Positions 34,359 through 44,423 of a DNA stretch of 62,780 nt are shown piece after piece. Location: NCBI RefSeq assembly GCF_001427905.1, contig NZ_LMEF01000029.1:724437-787216 (forward strand). Reading direction: 5' to 3'. This DNA is from Flavobacterium sp. Root420. Lineage in GTDB: Bacteria; Bacteroidota; Bacteroidia; Flavobacteriales; Flavobacteriaceae. Position numbers and translations under genes: made by a program. Under the pieces are notes generated by a model. The model made no database searches, had not been told where the DNA came from, and saw only the letters and a program-made list of their open reading frames with translations. How positions within the stretch are numbered: position 1 is the first letter of the stretch; the number at the start of each line of letters is the position of its first letter.

Positions 34359-37300
34359 ATGAAAAATATAAAAATAAAAGCAACTTTTTTTAGCCTTCTG
34401 GGTTTATTATTGCTTGCCAGCTGTTCTAAAGAATCAAACGAGAAGATCTTTTCTACCTTAGATCGTTCTGACACCGGGATTGATTTTAGTAATAATCTAA
34501 AAGAAAATGATTCACTGAATTACTTTACCTACAATTATATTTATTTAGGTGGAGGAGTTGCTACCGGCGACATTAATAATGATGGTCTTGTAGATATCTA
34601 TTTCACAGGAAACCAGGTATCGAATAAATTGTACCTAAACAAAGGAAATTTAAAATTTGAAGATATTACAAAAAAAGCCGGTGTTAGCGGTGATTCCCGT
34701 TGGTATACCGGAGTAACTATGGCAGATGTAAATGGTGATGGTTTTCTAGATATCTATTGTAGTGTAGGAGGGAAATTTGGACCTAAAAACAATGAATTGT
34801 ATATCAACAATCATAACGGAACTTTTACAGAAAAAGCCAAAGAGTATGGTATTGATGACATAGGAAATAGTGTTCAGGGAACTTTTTTTGATTACGATAA
34901 AGATGGTGATTTAGACTTATTTGTAGCAAATTATCCGCCTACAAAATTCAATTCGGCAACGGGTGATTATGTGCAAATGATGCGCCATGTCAAAGACAAT
35001 GAATCAGGACATTTATATCGAAATGATGGCAATCATTTTGCCAATGTTACCGAACAAGCTGGTGTAAAAAATTACGGATTATCATTAAGTGCTACAATTG
35101 GTGATTTAAACAATGACAGTTGGCCTGATATCTATGTTTCTAATGACTTCAACTCGCCTGATTTTATGTACATCAACAATCAGGATGGTACTTTTAAGGA
35201 AGTGGTAAAAGAGGCAATGGCGCATAATTCTTTTTACGGAATGGGTGTGGATATTTCTGATTTTAACAACGATGGAAATTTAGATGTTTTTCAGGTAGAT
35301 ATGGATGCAAAAGACAATCGTCGTAAAAAAGCGAACATGTCCAGTATGAATCCAAAACTTTTCTGGGATGTCGTTGATGCCGGTTTTAACTACCAATACA
35401 TGCACAATTGCATGCAATTGAATACAGGAGTTAATGAAAATGGTATTCCGCATTTTGGTAATGTATCCCGTATTACCGGAACTTCGTCTACAGACTGGAG
35501 CTGGGGACCTTTATTCGCCGATTTTGATAATGACGGGAATAAAGATTTGTTTGTAACGAATGGAACCCGTAGAGAAATTAATAACAATGATTTCTTTCAT
35601 AGTTTAGAAGCGCTCAATCTAAAGCCAAAAGATTTGTTGAAGAAGTCTCAGGAAATTCCTTCGGAGAAAATTGACAATTTTATGTTTCAAAACAAGGGAA
35701 ATCTAAATTTTGAACAAGCCAATAAAAAATGGGGAATTGAATTCAAAGGTTTTTCAAATGGTGTAGCGTATTCTGATTTAGATAACGATGGCGATTTAGA
35801 TTTGGTTGTCAATAATATTGATGATTATGCTTCTGTTTTTGAAAATTCAAGTTCGAAACTTAATAATTACATCAAAGTAAATTTTAAAGGAAATACTAAA
35901 AATACTTTTGGTTTAGGAAATCGTGTTTACATAAAATTGAAAAAAGGAACTCAAATGCAAGAGCTTACTTTAACAAGGGGTTTTCAGTCGTCAGTCGCTC
36001 CTGAATTGCATTTTGGCGTGGGCAAAGACAAAACTATTGACGAAGTAAAAGTTGTGTGGACAAACGGTAAGGTGCAAAAATTATCTAATGTTAAGGTAAA
36101 TCAAACACTAAGCTTTAAGGAGCAGGACGCCAAAGAAGAAGCAGCTTCAAAAACGACTCCTAAAACTCATTTGTTCGCCACTGAAAATGCAGTTTTTCCG
36201 GTTTTCAAACACGAAGAAAATAAATACGATGATTTTAAAGATCAGGTTTTGTTGCCTCATAAAATGTCAACTTTTGGTCCTGCCATTGCTGTAGGTGATT
36301 TAAATAAAGATGGTTTGGATGATTATTTTATTGGAGGCTCCGCAACTTACTCAGGAAAAATATTTATGCAGACTGCAACTGGTTTTGCAGAAAAGAAAAT
36401 TCAGGCGTTCGAAGACGATAAAGCCAATGAAGATACCGGAGCATTAATTTTTGATGCTGATAACGATGGCGATAATGATTTGTATGTAGTGAGCGGTGGT
36501 TATGAATTTTTGGTTAACGACTCAAAATTACAAGACAGATTATACCTCAACAACGGAAAAGGCGATTTTACCAAAGCGCCAAAAGGAGTGTTGCCAAACA
36601 TGTTAACTAGTGGTTCAAAAGTGTATCCTATTGATTTTGATAAAGATGGAAAAAAAGATCTTTTAGTTTTAGGAAGACAGGTTCCGGGACAATATCCGTC
36701 ACCGGCAACCACTTACTTACTGCACAATATAAGTTCGCCAATTCAGCCAAAATTTGAAGTTTCTAAAAAATCTCCTAAAGAATTTACCAATTTAGGAATG
36801 GCAACAAGCGCCGTAGTTACCGACTTTAATAATGACAAACTAGCCGATATTATTGTGGTGGGCGAATGGATGCCGATCCGTATTTTTGAAAACACTAAAT
36901 CAGGTTTCAAAGAAGTCACAAAAAATATGGGACTTAACGATGATACAACCGGTTGGTGGTGGAGCATTCAGCAAGGCGATTTTGACCATGATGGCGATAT
37001 GGATTATATCGTTGGAAACAATGGTTTGAATTACAAATACAAAGCAACTCCTAGTGAAACCTTTGATATTTATGTAAAAGATTTTGACAATAATAAACAC
37101 AAGGATATTGTGTTGAGTTATTATAATGATGGCAAGCAATATCCCGTGCGTGGCCGTGGCTGTTCGTCTCAGCAAATTCCAAATATCAAGAAGAAATTTA
37201 AAGACTACGAAAGTTTTTCAGAAGCGACCCTTGTTGATGTTTATACAGAGAAATCACTTAAAGAAGCCTTACATTATAAAGTAAAATCATTTGCCAGTAT

Positions 37301-37652
37301 TTATTTAGAAAATAAAAACGGCAAATTCATCATTCACGAACTTCCAGTTGAAGCACAGCTTAGCTGCATCAATCAAATAATGGTTGACGATTACGATAAA
37401 GATGGTAAACTTGATGTTTTAATAACGGGTAACATGTACAACTCCGAAGTAGAAACTCCAAGAAACGATGCTGGTCACGGATTGTTTTTAAAGGGAGATG
37501 GCAAAGGTAAATTCAAATCAATTGCAGCAGTTGACAGCGGATTTTTTACTCCGGGCGATGTTAAAAACATGGAAAAAATTCAGGTAAAAGGCAAAAACTA
37601 TCTCTTGGTCACAAAAAATAATTCGTTTTTACAAAGCGTAAGGATAAATTAA
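34359..37652 (+). CDS. Large FG-GAP/VCBS repeat lipoprotein with internal ASPIC/UnbV domain, 1097 residues
   Basis: The ATG at 34359 gives a proper lipoprotein signal (LLLLASC, lipidation at C22). The in-frame TTG at 34320 lies inside the previous gene's end and is less likely. Layout: a first FG-GAP propeller (about 50-480, many DxxNDGxxDIY loops), an ASPIC/UnbV domain (about 510-585, NYIKVNFKGNTKNTFGLGNRVYIKLKKG, VKVVWTNG), then a second FG-GAP propeller (about 610-1090). It is related to the preceding gene but has twice the propeller content. Such proteins commonly occur in Bacteroidota beside SusCD pairs. It probably sits on the cell surface and binds Ca2+. Function unknown. Confidence 0.85.
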   Translation: MKNIKIKATFFSLLGLLLLASCSKESNEKIFSTLDRSDTGIDFSNNLKENDSLNYFTYNYIYLGGGVATGDINNDGLVDIYFTGNQVSNKLYLNKGNLKFEDITKKAGVSGDSRWYTGVTMADVNGDGFLDIYCSVGGKFGPKNNELYINNHNGTFTEKAKEYGIDDIGNSVQGTFFDYDKDGDLDLFVANYPPTKFNSATGDYVQMMRHVKDNESGHLYRNDGNHFANVTEQAGVKNYGLSLSATIGDLNNDSWPDIYVSNDFNSPDFMYINNQDGTFKEVVKEAMAHNSFYGMGVDISDFNNDGNLDVFQVDMDAKDNRRKKANMSSMNPKLFWDVVDAGFNYQYMHNCMQLNTGVNENGIPHFGNVSRITGTSSTDWSWGPLFADFDNDGNKDLFVTNGTRREINNNDFFHSLEALNLKPKDLLKKSQEIPSEKIDNFMFQNKGNLNFEQANKKWGIEFKGFSNGVAYSDLDNDGDLDLVVNNIDDYASVFENSSSKLNNYIKVNFKGNTKNTFGLGNRVYIKLKKGTQMQELTLTRGFQSSVAPELHFGVGKDKTIDEVKVVWTNGKVQKLSNVKVNQTLSFKEQDAKEEAASKTTPKTHLFATENAVFPVFKHEENKYDDFKDQVLLPHKMSTFGPAIAVGDLNKDGLDDYFIGGSATYSGKIFMQTATGFAEKKIQAFEDDKANEDTGALIFDADNDGDNDLYVVSGGYEFLVNDSKLQDRLYLNNGKGDFTKAPKGVLPNMLTSGSKVYPIDFDKDGKKDLLVLGRQVPGQYPSPATTYLLHNISSPIQPKFEVSKKSPKEFTNLGMATSAVVTDFNNDKLADIIVVGEWMPIRIFENTKSGFKEVTKNMGLNDDTTGWWWSIQQGDFDHDGDMDYIVGNNGLNYKYKATPSETFDIYVKDFDNNKHKDIVLSYYNDGKQYPVRGRGCSSQQIPNIKKKFKDYESFSEATLVDVYTEKSLKEALHYKVKSFASIYLENKNGKFIIHELPVEAQLSCINQIMVDDYDKDGKLDVLITGNMYNSEVETPRNDAGHGLFLKGDGKGKFKSIAAVDSGFFTPGDVKNMEKIQVKGKNYLLVTKNNSFLQSVRIN

Positions 37653-37692
37653 AACCTTAGCCGAAACATCTTATAAAACTTTTTATACAATA

Positions 37693-37720
37693 CTTACAAG
37701 ATCCAAAGAGGTCTTGTAAG
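37693..37720 (+). terminator. Stem-loop after the second FG-GAP gene
   Basis: CTTACAAGATC at 37693-37703 pairs with GGTCTTGTAAG at 37710-37720 (11 pairs including one G-T) over a 6-base loop. No T-run follows, so it may be an mRNA-stabilising or processing hairpin rather than a terminator. Confidence 0.5.
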
Positions 37721-37817
37721 GAATTGTTATATACAGAATTTAATGTTTTAAGCTAAATCATCTTTTTTTCTAAAATTTAATAACTCATTTTTTAGAAAAT
37801 AAAACCAAACCACAATC

Positions 37818-39014
37818 ATGAAAAAAAAAGCATCATTATATATATCAGTTATGGCGTTCATTTTTATCGTTTTTCAAACCCAAAAAATGACCGCTCAGGG
37901 TTGTGTAGCTGTTCGCCAAATGGGTGGACTCTATATGAATTCTGCCAGTTCTTATAATCTGGGCAAAGGCGAATTTCAGGTCGGGACAAATTACCGTTAT
38001 TTTCATTCCTGGAGACATTTTGTTGGGAAAGAAGAACAATTGGAGCGTCAAACTACCGGCGGCGGACATGACGACAATGGCGTTGAACAAGGTAATGCCG
38101 TAAATATTTATTCGCATGCACTGGATTTTAATTTTTCGTACGGAATCACCGATAGAATCCAGATCAACGCTACTTTACCTTATGTACACAATGAACGTTC
38201 TCAGGTATTAAGACAAGCAACGCCTGTAAAAGATACACTTAGATACAGCGTTTATGCACAAGGTTTTGCAGATGCAAGGATAAGTGTAAATTATTGGTTT
38301 TTTGATCCTAAAACGGCTCATAAAGGCAATTTAATGCTGGGATTGGGAGTAAAGCTAAATACAGGAAGCCATTCTAAAATGGATGACGCACCTCAAACTG
38401 ACGGAACTACAAAAAGCGTAATAATGGATCAGGCCATCCAGCCAGGTGATGGCGGAATTGGAATCGCGGCAGAAATACAAGTATTCAGACAATTAACTGG
38501 TCGTCTTTACGGATTTGCAAACGGCTATTATTTATTCAACCCAAAAGAATCCAACGGTACTTTTAAATCACCACCAAAAGCAGGTTTAGAAGGCTATGAA
38601 ATTTATGCTTGTCCGGATCAGTATTTTGCAAGGGCAGGTTTGTCTGCAGCTGTAGATAAAAAAGAAAATTTCAGTGTTTCGCTGGCTGGTAGAATTGAAG
38701 GAATTCCAGCTTATGATGCTTTTGGAGGACAAGTAGCTTATCGTCGCCCCGGCTATGTTATAGCAATAGAATATGGTTTTGCGTATCATATCGGGAAACA
38801 CAACTTTAGTTTGTTTATCCCTTATAATATCGTAAAAAACCGTATCCAAAGCGCTGCTGATATTGCCAGTCAGAATTTGCAGAATTCGGTTATCACTGAT
38901 CCGGCCAAATATGTGCATGTGCAGGGAGATGCTGCTTTCGCAGATTATTCTATCAATTTAGGATACTCGTACCGATTTAGTTTGGGCAAAAAGATGAAAC
39001 TAACAATGCCTTAA
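37818..39014 (+). CDS. Predicted outer-membrane beta-barrel protein, 398 residues
   Basis: A signal peptide (about 1-27, KMTAQG) is followed by alternating amphipathic strands with many aromatic residues (FQVGTNYRYFHSW, ALDFNFSYGITDRIQINATLPYV, GNLMLGLGVKLNTG, YSINLGYSYRFSLG). This layout resembles transporter-like barrels grouped with the phenol-degradation meta-pathway family. No plug or enzyme domain is seen. Two early cysteines (GCVAVRQ; YEIYACPDQ) could form a disulfide. It sits between the FG-GAP lipoproteins and a membrane protein, and may be the outer-membrane pore or anchor for the haloperoxidase block. The fold is inferred from strand pattern only. Confidence 0.65.
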   Translation: MKKKASLYISVMAFIFIVFQTQKMTAQGCVAVRQMGGLYMNSASSYNLGKGEFQVGTNYRYFHSWRHFVGKEEQLERQTTGGGHDDNGVEQGNAVNIYSHALDFNFSYGITDRIQINATLPYVHNERSQVLRQATPVKDTLRYSVYAQGFADARISVNYWFFDPKTAHKGNLMLGLGVKLNTGSHSKMDDAPQTDGTTKSVIMDQAIQPGDGGIGIAAEIQVFRQLTGRLYGFANGYYLFNPKESNGTFKSPPKAGLEGYEIYACPDQYFARAGLSAAVDKKENFSVSLAGRIEGIPAYDAFGGQVAYRRPGYVIAIEYGFAYHIGKHNFSLFIPYNIVKNRIQSAADIASQNLQNSVITDPAKYVHVQGDAAFADYSINLGYSYRFSLGKKMKLTMP

Positions 39015-39061
39015 TAGCACATCATATTGTAGTAAAAATTTATTATCTAATTACGAAACAA

Positions 39062-39577
39062 ATGAAAACTACTTTTAACAATTTCTATTTCTTTTTAAGT
39101 AAAAAAATGGAAAAATACGGTGTCAGCTTAATGCGCATTGCTCTTGCGATAATTTACATTTGGTTTGGAGTTCTGAAAATCCTCGGAATGAGCCCTGCTG
39201 GTGATTTGGTAGAGAAAACCGTTTTTTGGATCAGACCAGAATTTTTTATTCCAATTCTTGGAATTTTTGAAGTCTTCATCGGAATAGGATTACTTATAAG
39301 AAAATTGATACCAAAAACTATTATGTTGCTGTTATTACATATGACAGCAACACTTTTTCCTTTTTTTATTCTAAAATCCAGTTGTTTTGAGGTCTTCCCT
39401 TACGAACCAACTTTGGTTGGTCAATACATTATCAAAAATCTCGTTTTGGTTGCGGGAGCACTTGTTATAGCTGGAAAATATAATGAGGATTATTATGTAG
39501 AAATGAATTTGAAAAAAGAGCAGGAAAAATTTGCAGCAAATACTCAAACACATAATCATCAAATTCTAAACGAATAA
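39062..39577 (+). CDS. Four-helix inner-membrane protein, DoxX/DUF417-like
   Basis: The 171-residue protein has about four membrane segments (SLMRIALAIIYIWFGVLKIL, FFIPILGIFEVFIGIGLLI, IMLLLLHMTATLFPFFIL, IIKNLVLVAGALVIAG). The FGxLKxLGMSPA motif in the first helix and the layout fit the DoxX/DUF417 group, small proteins often linked to redox or quinone metabolism or to oxidative-stress loci. The polar tail (KKEQEKFAANTQTHNHQ) is cytosolic or unstructured. Its place in a haloperoxidase-containing block agrees with a redox role. That is inference. Confidence 0.7.
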   Translation: MKTTFNNFYFFLSKKMEKYGVSLMRIALAIIYIWFGVLKILGMSPAGDLVEKTVFWIRPEFFIPILGIFEVFIGIGLLIRKLIPKTIMLLLLHMTATLFPFFILKSSCFEVFPYEPTLVGQYIIKNLVLVAGALVIAGKYNEDYYVEMNLKKEQEKFAANTQTHNHQILNE

Positions 39578-39652
39578 ATGATATTTCAGCAAAGTACCAG
39601 CCTAACTACTTCCTTAATTTAAATTTCAATATTTAAAATCAATACTAACAAT

Positions 39653-42600
39653 ATGTTATTAGAAAAATATTTAAAGTTATTATTATATTTCTTCTTTTTA
39701 CTTAGCGCCCAAATGCAGGCGCAACAGCAAAATTTGAATGGGATAGTCGTAGATGGTAAAAACGATTTGCCCTTGAGCGGCGTAACAGTTCAGTCAGAAA
39801 TGGAGGAAATTATGACCAATGAAAGGGGCGAATTTGTAATTCAGAATCAAAAATTACCAGTTACAGTAACATTGAGTTATATAGGATATAAGACACAGGA
39901 AATTATAGTGAATTCGTTTGATTTATTGAAAGTAAAATTAATCAAAGATTCCAATCAATTAGATGAAGTCCTGATTTCAAGTGGCTATTTGTCCCAAAAA
40001 AAATCGGAGTTTTCGGGTTCTGTTACTACGGTTTCGGCAAAGCAATTGCAGAATCGCCCAACCACTAGTTTTGACCAGCTATTAGGCGGTCAGGGAACAG
40101 GAATTGATGTAATTCAGTCTACAAGCGTATTAAACAATACACCAGTTATTAGGGTTCGGGGTTTAAACACCATTACATCCGGACTTTTTCCTTTAATTGT
40201 GGTAGATGGCGTAGCCGTTTTCACGGGTTCTTTGGGTGGATTTGTAGGCAACAATCCGTTATCCGGAATTAATCCGAATGATATTGCAACTGTCGATGTA
40301 CTGAAAGATGCTTCGGCTGCTGCCATTTATGGTTCCAGAGCAGCAAATGGCGTTATGGTTATTACCACCAAAAAAGGAAAAAAAGGAAAAACAAGATTTA
40401 ATTACAATACCTGGTTCAGCCGAAGCACGCCTTATAATTTGCCTAAATTATTAAATGCAGAAGATTATACGATGATCAAAAATGAAGCTTTGGTCAATGC
40501 AGGTAAAGCCCCTGGTTTTTTCTTGTCCAAAAATCCGGATGGAAGCACAGTCGATACAAATTGGTATGATGCCGCCTACGAACCTGGAATTTCCAGCAAT
40601 CAGAATATCAATATTTCAGGAGGTAATGAAACCACTCAATATTATTTTTCAGCAGACTACTCCAACCAAAATAGTTTTATAAAAAACAACACTTTTCAAA
40701 ATTACATGACACGATTAAACCTGAGTCATGAAGTCAATAATTTTATCAGGGTAGGTGTGAACATTTCTTATAGCAGGGCTAAAAACGTAGGCCCGAACAC
40801 GGGTGCTGTAGCAGGAAACACCTTATCATCATCCACTTATAACACGGAATATATTACCAATGAACCTTTAGGGAGAATGACCTATGTTTTACCTCCCAAT
40901 GTACCGGTTTACAATGCGGATGGTTCTTATAGTATTCAAAACGGAATAAGTGTAGGTTATGGCGCCAATATTCCGTCGATTATAGGTACCATAAACGCCT
41001 ACAATCTGGCAATGGTGCAGGAACTCGATCTGACAACTTCGATCAGTAAATCGCTTTTAGGAAATGTATATGGAGAGTTTGATATCACCAAAAAACTAAT
41101 CTTTAGAACCAGTTTTGGATTGAATACGATTGGTCTGGAAAATAAATTGATTTTAAATCCAATTCACGGTGGAGGCGCTGCATATAACGGTGTGGCAACA
41201 AACATCGCAACCGATTTATCAAGAACCGACTGGGCAAATACCCTTACCTACAAAGATTCTTTTAAGGAAAACCATAACTTCACTTTTCTGTTGGGTTATG
41301 AAAGAATTAAAACGACGCTGGATAGCTGGGGTGCATCTCAGAGTAATGTCACAGACCCATACTATAAAAATTATCAGGGAAGTTACGCGAATATTTCTCC
41401 CATTGGTAATGATCTTGCGGAGAATGCTTTACTGTCCTATTTTACTAACGTAAACTACAATTTCAAAAACAAATATTTCCTGAGCTTAAATTATAGAATT
41501 GATGGTTTATCAGCTTTACCTGAAGGAAATAAATATGGTAATTTTGGAGGGGGTTCTGTAAGCTGGAACTTATTAGAAGAGTCTTTCTTTAAAGATTCTA
41601 AAGTGAGAAATTTTCTGAACAACCTGAGACTAAGGGCTAGTTATGGTATTGTCGGAAATAGTGAAATAGGAAATTATCCTGCTATCGGAACGTATAATTC
41701 ATCTACGTATGGCGGCGCGCCAACCTTAGGATATTCACAAACGGCTAATCCAAATCTAAAATGGGAAACAAGTTCAAAACTCGATTTAGGATTGAATTTC
41801 GCCATGCTGAACAATCGCATTTCGATGGAGTTTGATTATTTCAACAACAAAATAAGAGATTTAATCCTGAAAACGCCACAATCACTTTCAGCTGGAATTC
41901 CGAATAATTATATCAATGAAAATGTGGGAGGTATGTACAATACAGGCTTTGAAATTGGTATTAACGCATTGGCTGTTACAACCCGCGATTTCAACTGGAA
42001 TGTAAGCCTGAATCTTTCTACGCTTAAAAATAAAGTGACCTCCTTAACCAGTGATGTGTTTGTACCAAGTGTTTTTGGTGTACAAAATATGACGAGAGTA
42101 GGGTATTCTATCGGGTCAGTTTTTGCAGTGCCGACAAAAGGTGTAAATCCGGATAATGGCCAAATGGTTTTTATAAACAGCGAAGGCAAAGAGGTACAGT
42201 ACAATCATATAGGTTCTCCAAAATGGACGTATCTCGACGGTACCGCTGCTCCGGCAATCGACAATTACAAAGATGGTGTGATACAGGGGCCTTCTTTGCC
42301 TAAATTGTTTGGTGGTTTAAACAACACTTTCAGTTACAAGAATTTTGTGCTGAACGTAAATATGACTTTCGCACAGGGCAATAAATTGTATAACGGAACC
42401 CGAGCCACCAACTCCGATCAGCGTTACTTCAACAATGGAGAATTTATTAAAAACAGATGGACAACTCCTGGCCAGATTACTGATATTCAAAAGTTGTATT
42501 ACGGCGATAATGTTTCTGCGGGTTTTTCATTTTCCAGCACTTCGAAGGTTGAAGACGGTTCTTATCTGAAATTCAAAAATGTGTCTTTAGGCTATAATGT

Positions 42601-42802
42601 GCCAATGGAACTTTCTTTCCTGAAAAACACTTTCAGTTCGATTTACGTATATCTGCAAGGAAACAATTTATACACATTTACCAAATACAGAGGTTCTGAT
42701 CCAGAGGTTTCTATCAACGGAAATTCAATTAATTCAGGAAAAGATCAAAATGTTCCACCTAATTCCCAGGTTTATACTGTCGGTTTAAATATTGGATTTT
42801 AA
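39653..42802 (+). CDS. SusC/RagA-like TonB-dependent outer-membrane transporter 2
   Basis: The 1049-residue protein has a signal peptide (about 1-23, MQAQQQ). A carboxypeptidase-D-regulatory-like domain covers about 25-105 (LNGIVVDGKNDLPLSGVTVQSE). The plug contains LLGGQGTGIDVIQSTSVLNNTPVIRVRG and VLKDASAAAIYGSRAANGVMVITTKKGK. The barrel ends YTVGLNIGF. It differs clearly from SusC1 throughout, so it probably carries another substrate. SusD2 follows after 15 bases. The upstream neighbours (haloperoxidase, FG-GAP lipoproteins, barrel, DoxX-like) make the cargo hard to guess. The GH3 downstream suggests a beta-linked gluco- or xylo-oligosaccharide or a plant glycoside. Confidence 0.95.
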   Translation: MLLEKYLKLLLYFFFLLSAQMQAQQQNLNGIVVDGKNDLPLSGVTVQSEMEEIMTNERGEFVIQNQKLPVTVTLSYIGYKTQEIIVNSFDLLKVKLIKDSNQLDEVLISSGYLSQKKSEFSGSVTTVSAKQLQNRPTTSFDQLLGGQGTGIDVIQSTSVLNNTPVIRVRGLNTITSGLFPLIVVDGVAVFTGSLGGFVGNNPLSGINPNDIATVDVLKDASAAAIYGSRAANGVMVITTKKGKKGKTRFNYNTWFSRSTPYNLPKLLNAEDYTMIKNEALVNAGKAPGFFLSKNPDGSTVDTNWYDAAYEPGISSNQNINISGGNETTQYYFSADYSNQNSFIKNNTFQNYMTRLNLSHEVNNFIRVGVNISYSRAKNVGPNTGAVAGNTLSSSTYNTEYITNEPLGRMTYVLPPNVPVYNADGSYSIQNGISVGYGANIPSIIGTINAYNLAMVQELDLTTSISKSLLGNVYGEFDITKKLIFRTSFGLNTIGLENKLILNPIHGGGAAYNGVATNIATDLSRTDWANTLTYKDSFKENHNFTFLLGYERIKTTLDSWGASQSNVTDPYYKNYQGSYANISPIGNDLAENALLSYFTNVNYNFKNKYFLSLNYRIDGLSALPEGNKYGNFGGGSVSWNLLEESFFKDSKVRNFLNNLRLRASYGIVGNSEIGNYPAIGTYNSSTYGGAPTLGYSQTANPNLKWETSSKLDLGLNFAMLNNRISMEFDYFNNKIRDLILKTPQSLSAGIPNNYINENVGGMYNTGFEIGINALAVTTRDFNWNVSLNLSTLKNKVTSLTSDVFVPSVFGVQNMTRVGYSIGSVFAVPTKGVNPDNGQMVFINSEGKEVQYNHIGSPKWTYLDGTAAPAIDNYKDGVIQGPSLPKLFGGLNNTFSYKNFVLNVNMTFAQGNKLYNGTRATNSDQRYFNNGEFIKNRWTTPGQITDIQKLYYGDNVSAGFSFSSTSKVEDGSYLKFKNVSLGYNVPMELSFLKNTFSSIYVYLQGNNLYTFTKYRGSDPEVSINGNSINSGKDQNVPPNSQVYTVGLNIGF

Positions 42803-42817
42803 TTAAAAGCAAAGACA

Positions 42818-44266
42818 ATGAAAAAATATATTTTAATGAGCTGTTTTATTCTAATGTTTATGACGGCCTGTAATGATGATTTATTAGACACCAAACCAGA
42901 AACCAGCATTCCTGAATCAATAGCCTTTAGTACTCCGGATAAAATTTTGGCGCAGACTAATAACTTATACAAACAATTGCAAAACCAAAGTTTTTATGGC
43001 GGCCGGTTTATTGTTTTTAATGAACAGCGTGCCGATCAATTTGGGCAGAATGACGGAAATGCCGCAACAGGTTCTGCGGTATGGAATCAAAATGTAGCCT
43101 CGACAAATGATTTTGTAAACAACGTTTGGTCAGTAGGATATACTGCCATTAATGCATCTAATATTCTAATCAGCAAAATGAATGAAACCACGGTGATTTC
43201 AAAAGAGCTGGCCAAAAACTATATTGCCGAAGCCAAATTTGTTCGTGCCTTTTGTTATTTTAGTTTGGTGCAGACTTATGCCAAACCATATAATCAGGAC
43301 AAAAGTTCTTTAGGACTTCCTTTGCGATTGACACCAATCACTACTTCTGGAAATAATGATTTAGCGCGAAGTTCTGTTGAAATGGTGTACAACCAGATTC
43401 TGAAAGATTTAGATGAAGCCGAAACAGATTTACCGGTTAGTTATGCAACGCCATTACTCAATACTTCAAGAGCAAAAAAAGCTACCGCAATTGCATTAAA
43501 AACAAGGGTTTTATTGGTACAGAATAATTTTGACAAAGTAATTTCAGAAGCTAAAAAAATCGTTTCTGCTACTCCGCCTTTTCAATATGCCGAAGGAAAT
43601 TTAACCCAAAAACTAGAGTCTAATTATGTCGCAATTTTTGGAGGAAGTTATACCGGAACTGAAGCTGTTTTTTCGATTCCTTTTGCCAATTCTACTACCG
43701 AAACTCCTTCAGCGCAATATGCTTTGGCTTATAATTATTTAACACAGCCGATTATCTTTCTGGCAGCTGCAGGAATTGTGAGCGATCCGGTTTTTAGTTC
43801 TGCCGCTGATGCTCGCTCGGGCCTTATTGGAACTAGTGCAGCCAATCAAAAAGTATTGAAAAAATTCAGTGTCACCACAGCACCTTTCAGAGATTATGTG
43901 CCTGTAATTCGTTATGCCGAAATACTCTTAAATTATGCCGAAGCCACTGCCAATTCTAATGATTTGGTACTGGCAACAGCATTATTAAAAGCAGTACGAA
44001 ATCGTTCAGACCCAAATTATGTTTTTCCAGTAAATGACATTGCAACAAAAGAGGCATTGCTTACAACCATACAAAAAGAACGAGATATTGAGTTTTTAGG
44101 CGAAGGTTTCCGATTGATGGACCTGCAAAGAAAAGTACAAACGCTGCCCGCCAAAAAAGGTTCTATCGGAACAGCTCCTTTGGTGCTGCCAACCAGCAGT
44201 AATTATATTTGGCCTATACCAAGTGGGGAAATCTCCACAAATAAATTAATGGTGCCAAATCCTTAA
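42818..44266 (+). CDS. SusD/RagB-like surface glycan-binding lipoprotein 2
   Basis: The 482-residue lipoprotein has signal MTAC, lipidation at C18. SusD motifs are present: DDLLDTKPETSIPESIAFSTPDKI, YIAEAKFVRAFCYFSLVQTYAKPYN, PVIRYAEILLNYAEA, LLKAVRNRSDPNYVFP, IQKERDIEFLGEGFRLMDLQR and YIWPIPSGEISTNKLMVPNP. It is the partner of SusC2. No terminator hairpin with a T-run is evident before the GH3 gene, so the two may be co-transcribed despite a gap of about 157 bases. Confidence 0.94.
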   Translation: MKKYILMSCFILMFMTACNDDLLDTKPETSIPESIAFSTPDKILAQTNNLYKQLQNQSFYGGRFIVFNEQRADQFGQNDGNAATGSAVWNQNVASTNDFVNNVWSVGYTAINASNILISKMNETTVISKELAKNYIAEAKFVRAFCYFSLVQTYAKPYNQDKSSLGLPLRLTPITTSGNNDLARSSVEMVYNQILKDLDEAETDLPVSYATPLLNTSRAKKATAIALKTRVLLVQNNFDKVISEAKKIVSATPPFQYAEGNLTQKLESNYVAIFGGSYTGTEAVFSIPFANSTTETPSAQYALAYNYLTQPIIFLAAAGIVSDPVFSSAADARSGLIGTSAANQKVLKKFSVTTAPFRDYVPVIRYAEILLNYAEATANSNDLVLATALLKAVRNRSDPNYVFPVNDIATKEALLTTIQKERDIEFLGEGFRLMDLQRKVQTLPAKKGSIGTAPLVLPTSSNYIWPIPSGEISTNKLMVPNP

Positions 44267-44301
44267 ATACGTGCTTCATTTTTTATATAAAATGCTCAAT
44301 T

Positions 44302-44316
44302 TATAGGATTCCTATA
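44302..44316. repeat. Perfect 15-base palindrome before GH3
   Basis: TATAGGA-T-TCCTATA at 44302-44316 lies about 108 bases before the GH3 start. It could be an operator or a chance event in AT-rich DNA. Confidence 0.3.
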
Positions 44317-44423
44317 TTTCGTATTCGGCTATTTTTGAGAGCTTGTTAACAGGAATTTTTTCCATTTAACATTCAAAACCTAATTATCTAATTTAACCAA
44401 AAAGGTTCTCTAAAACATATAAA

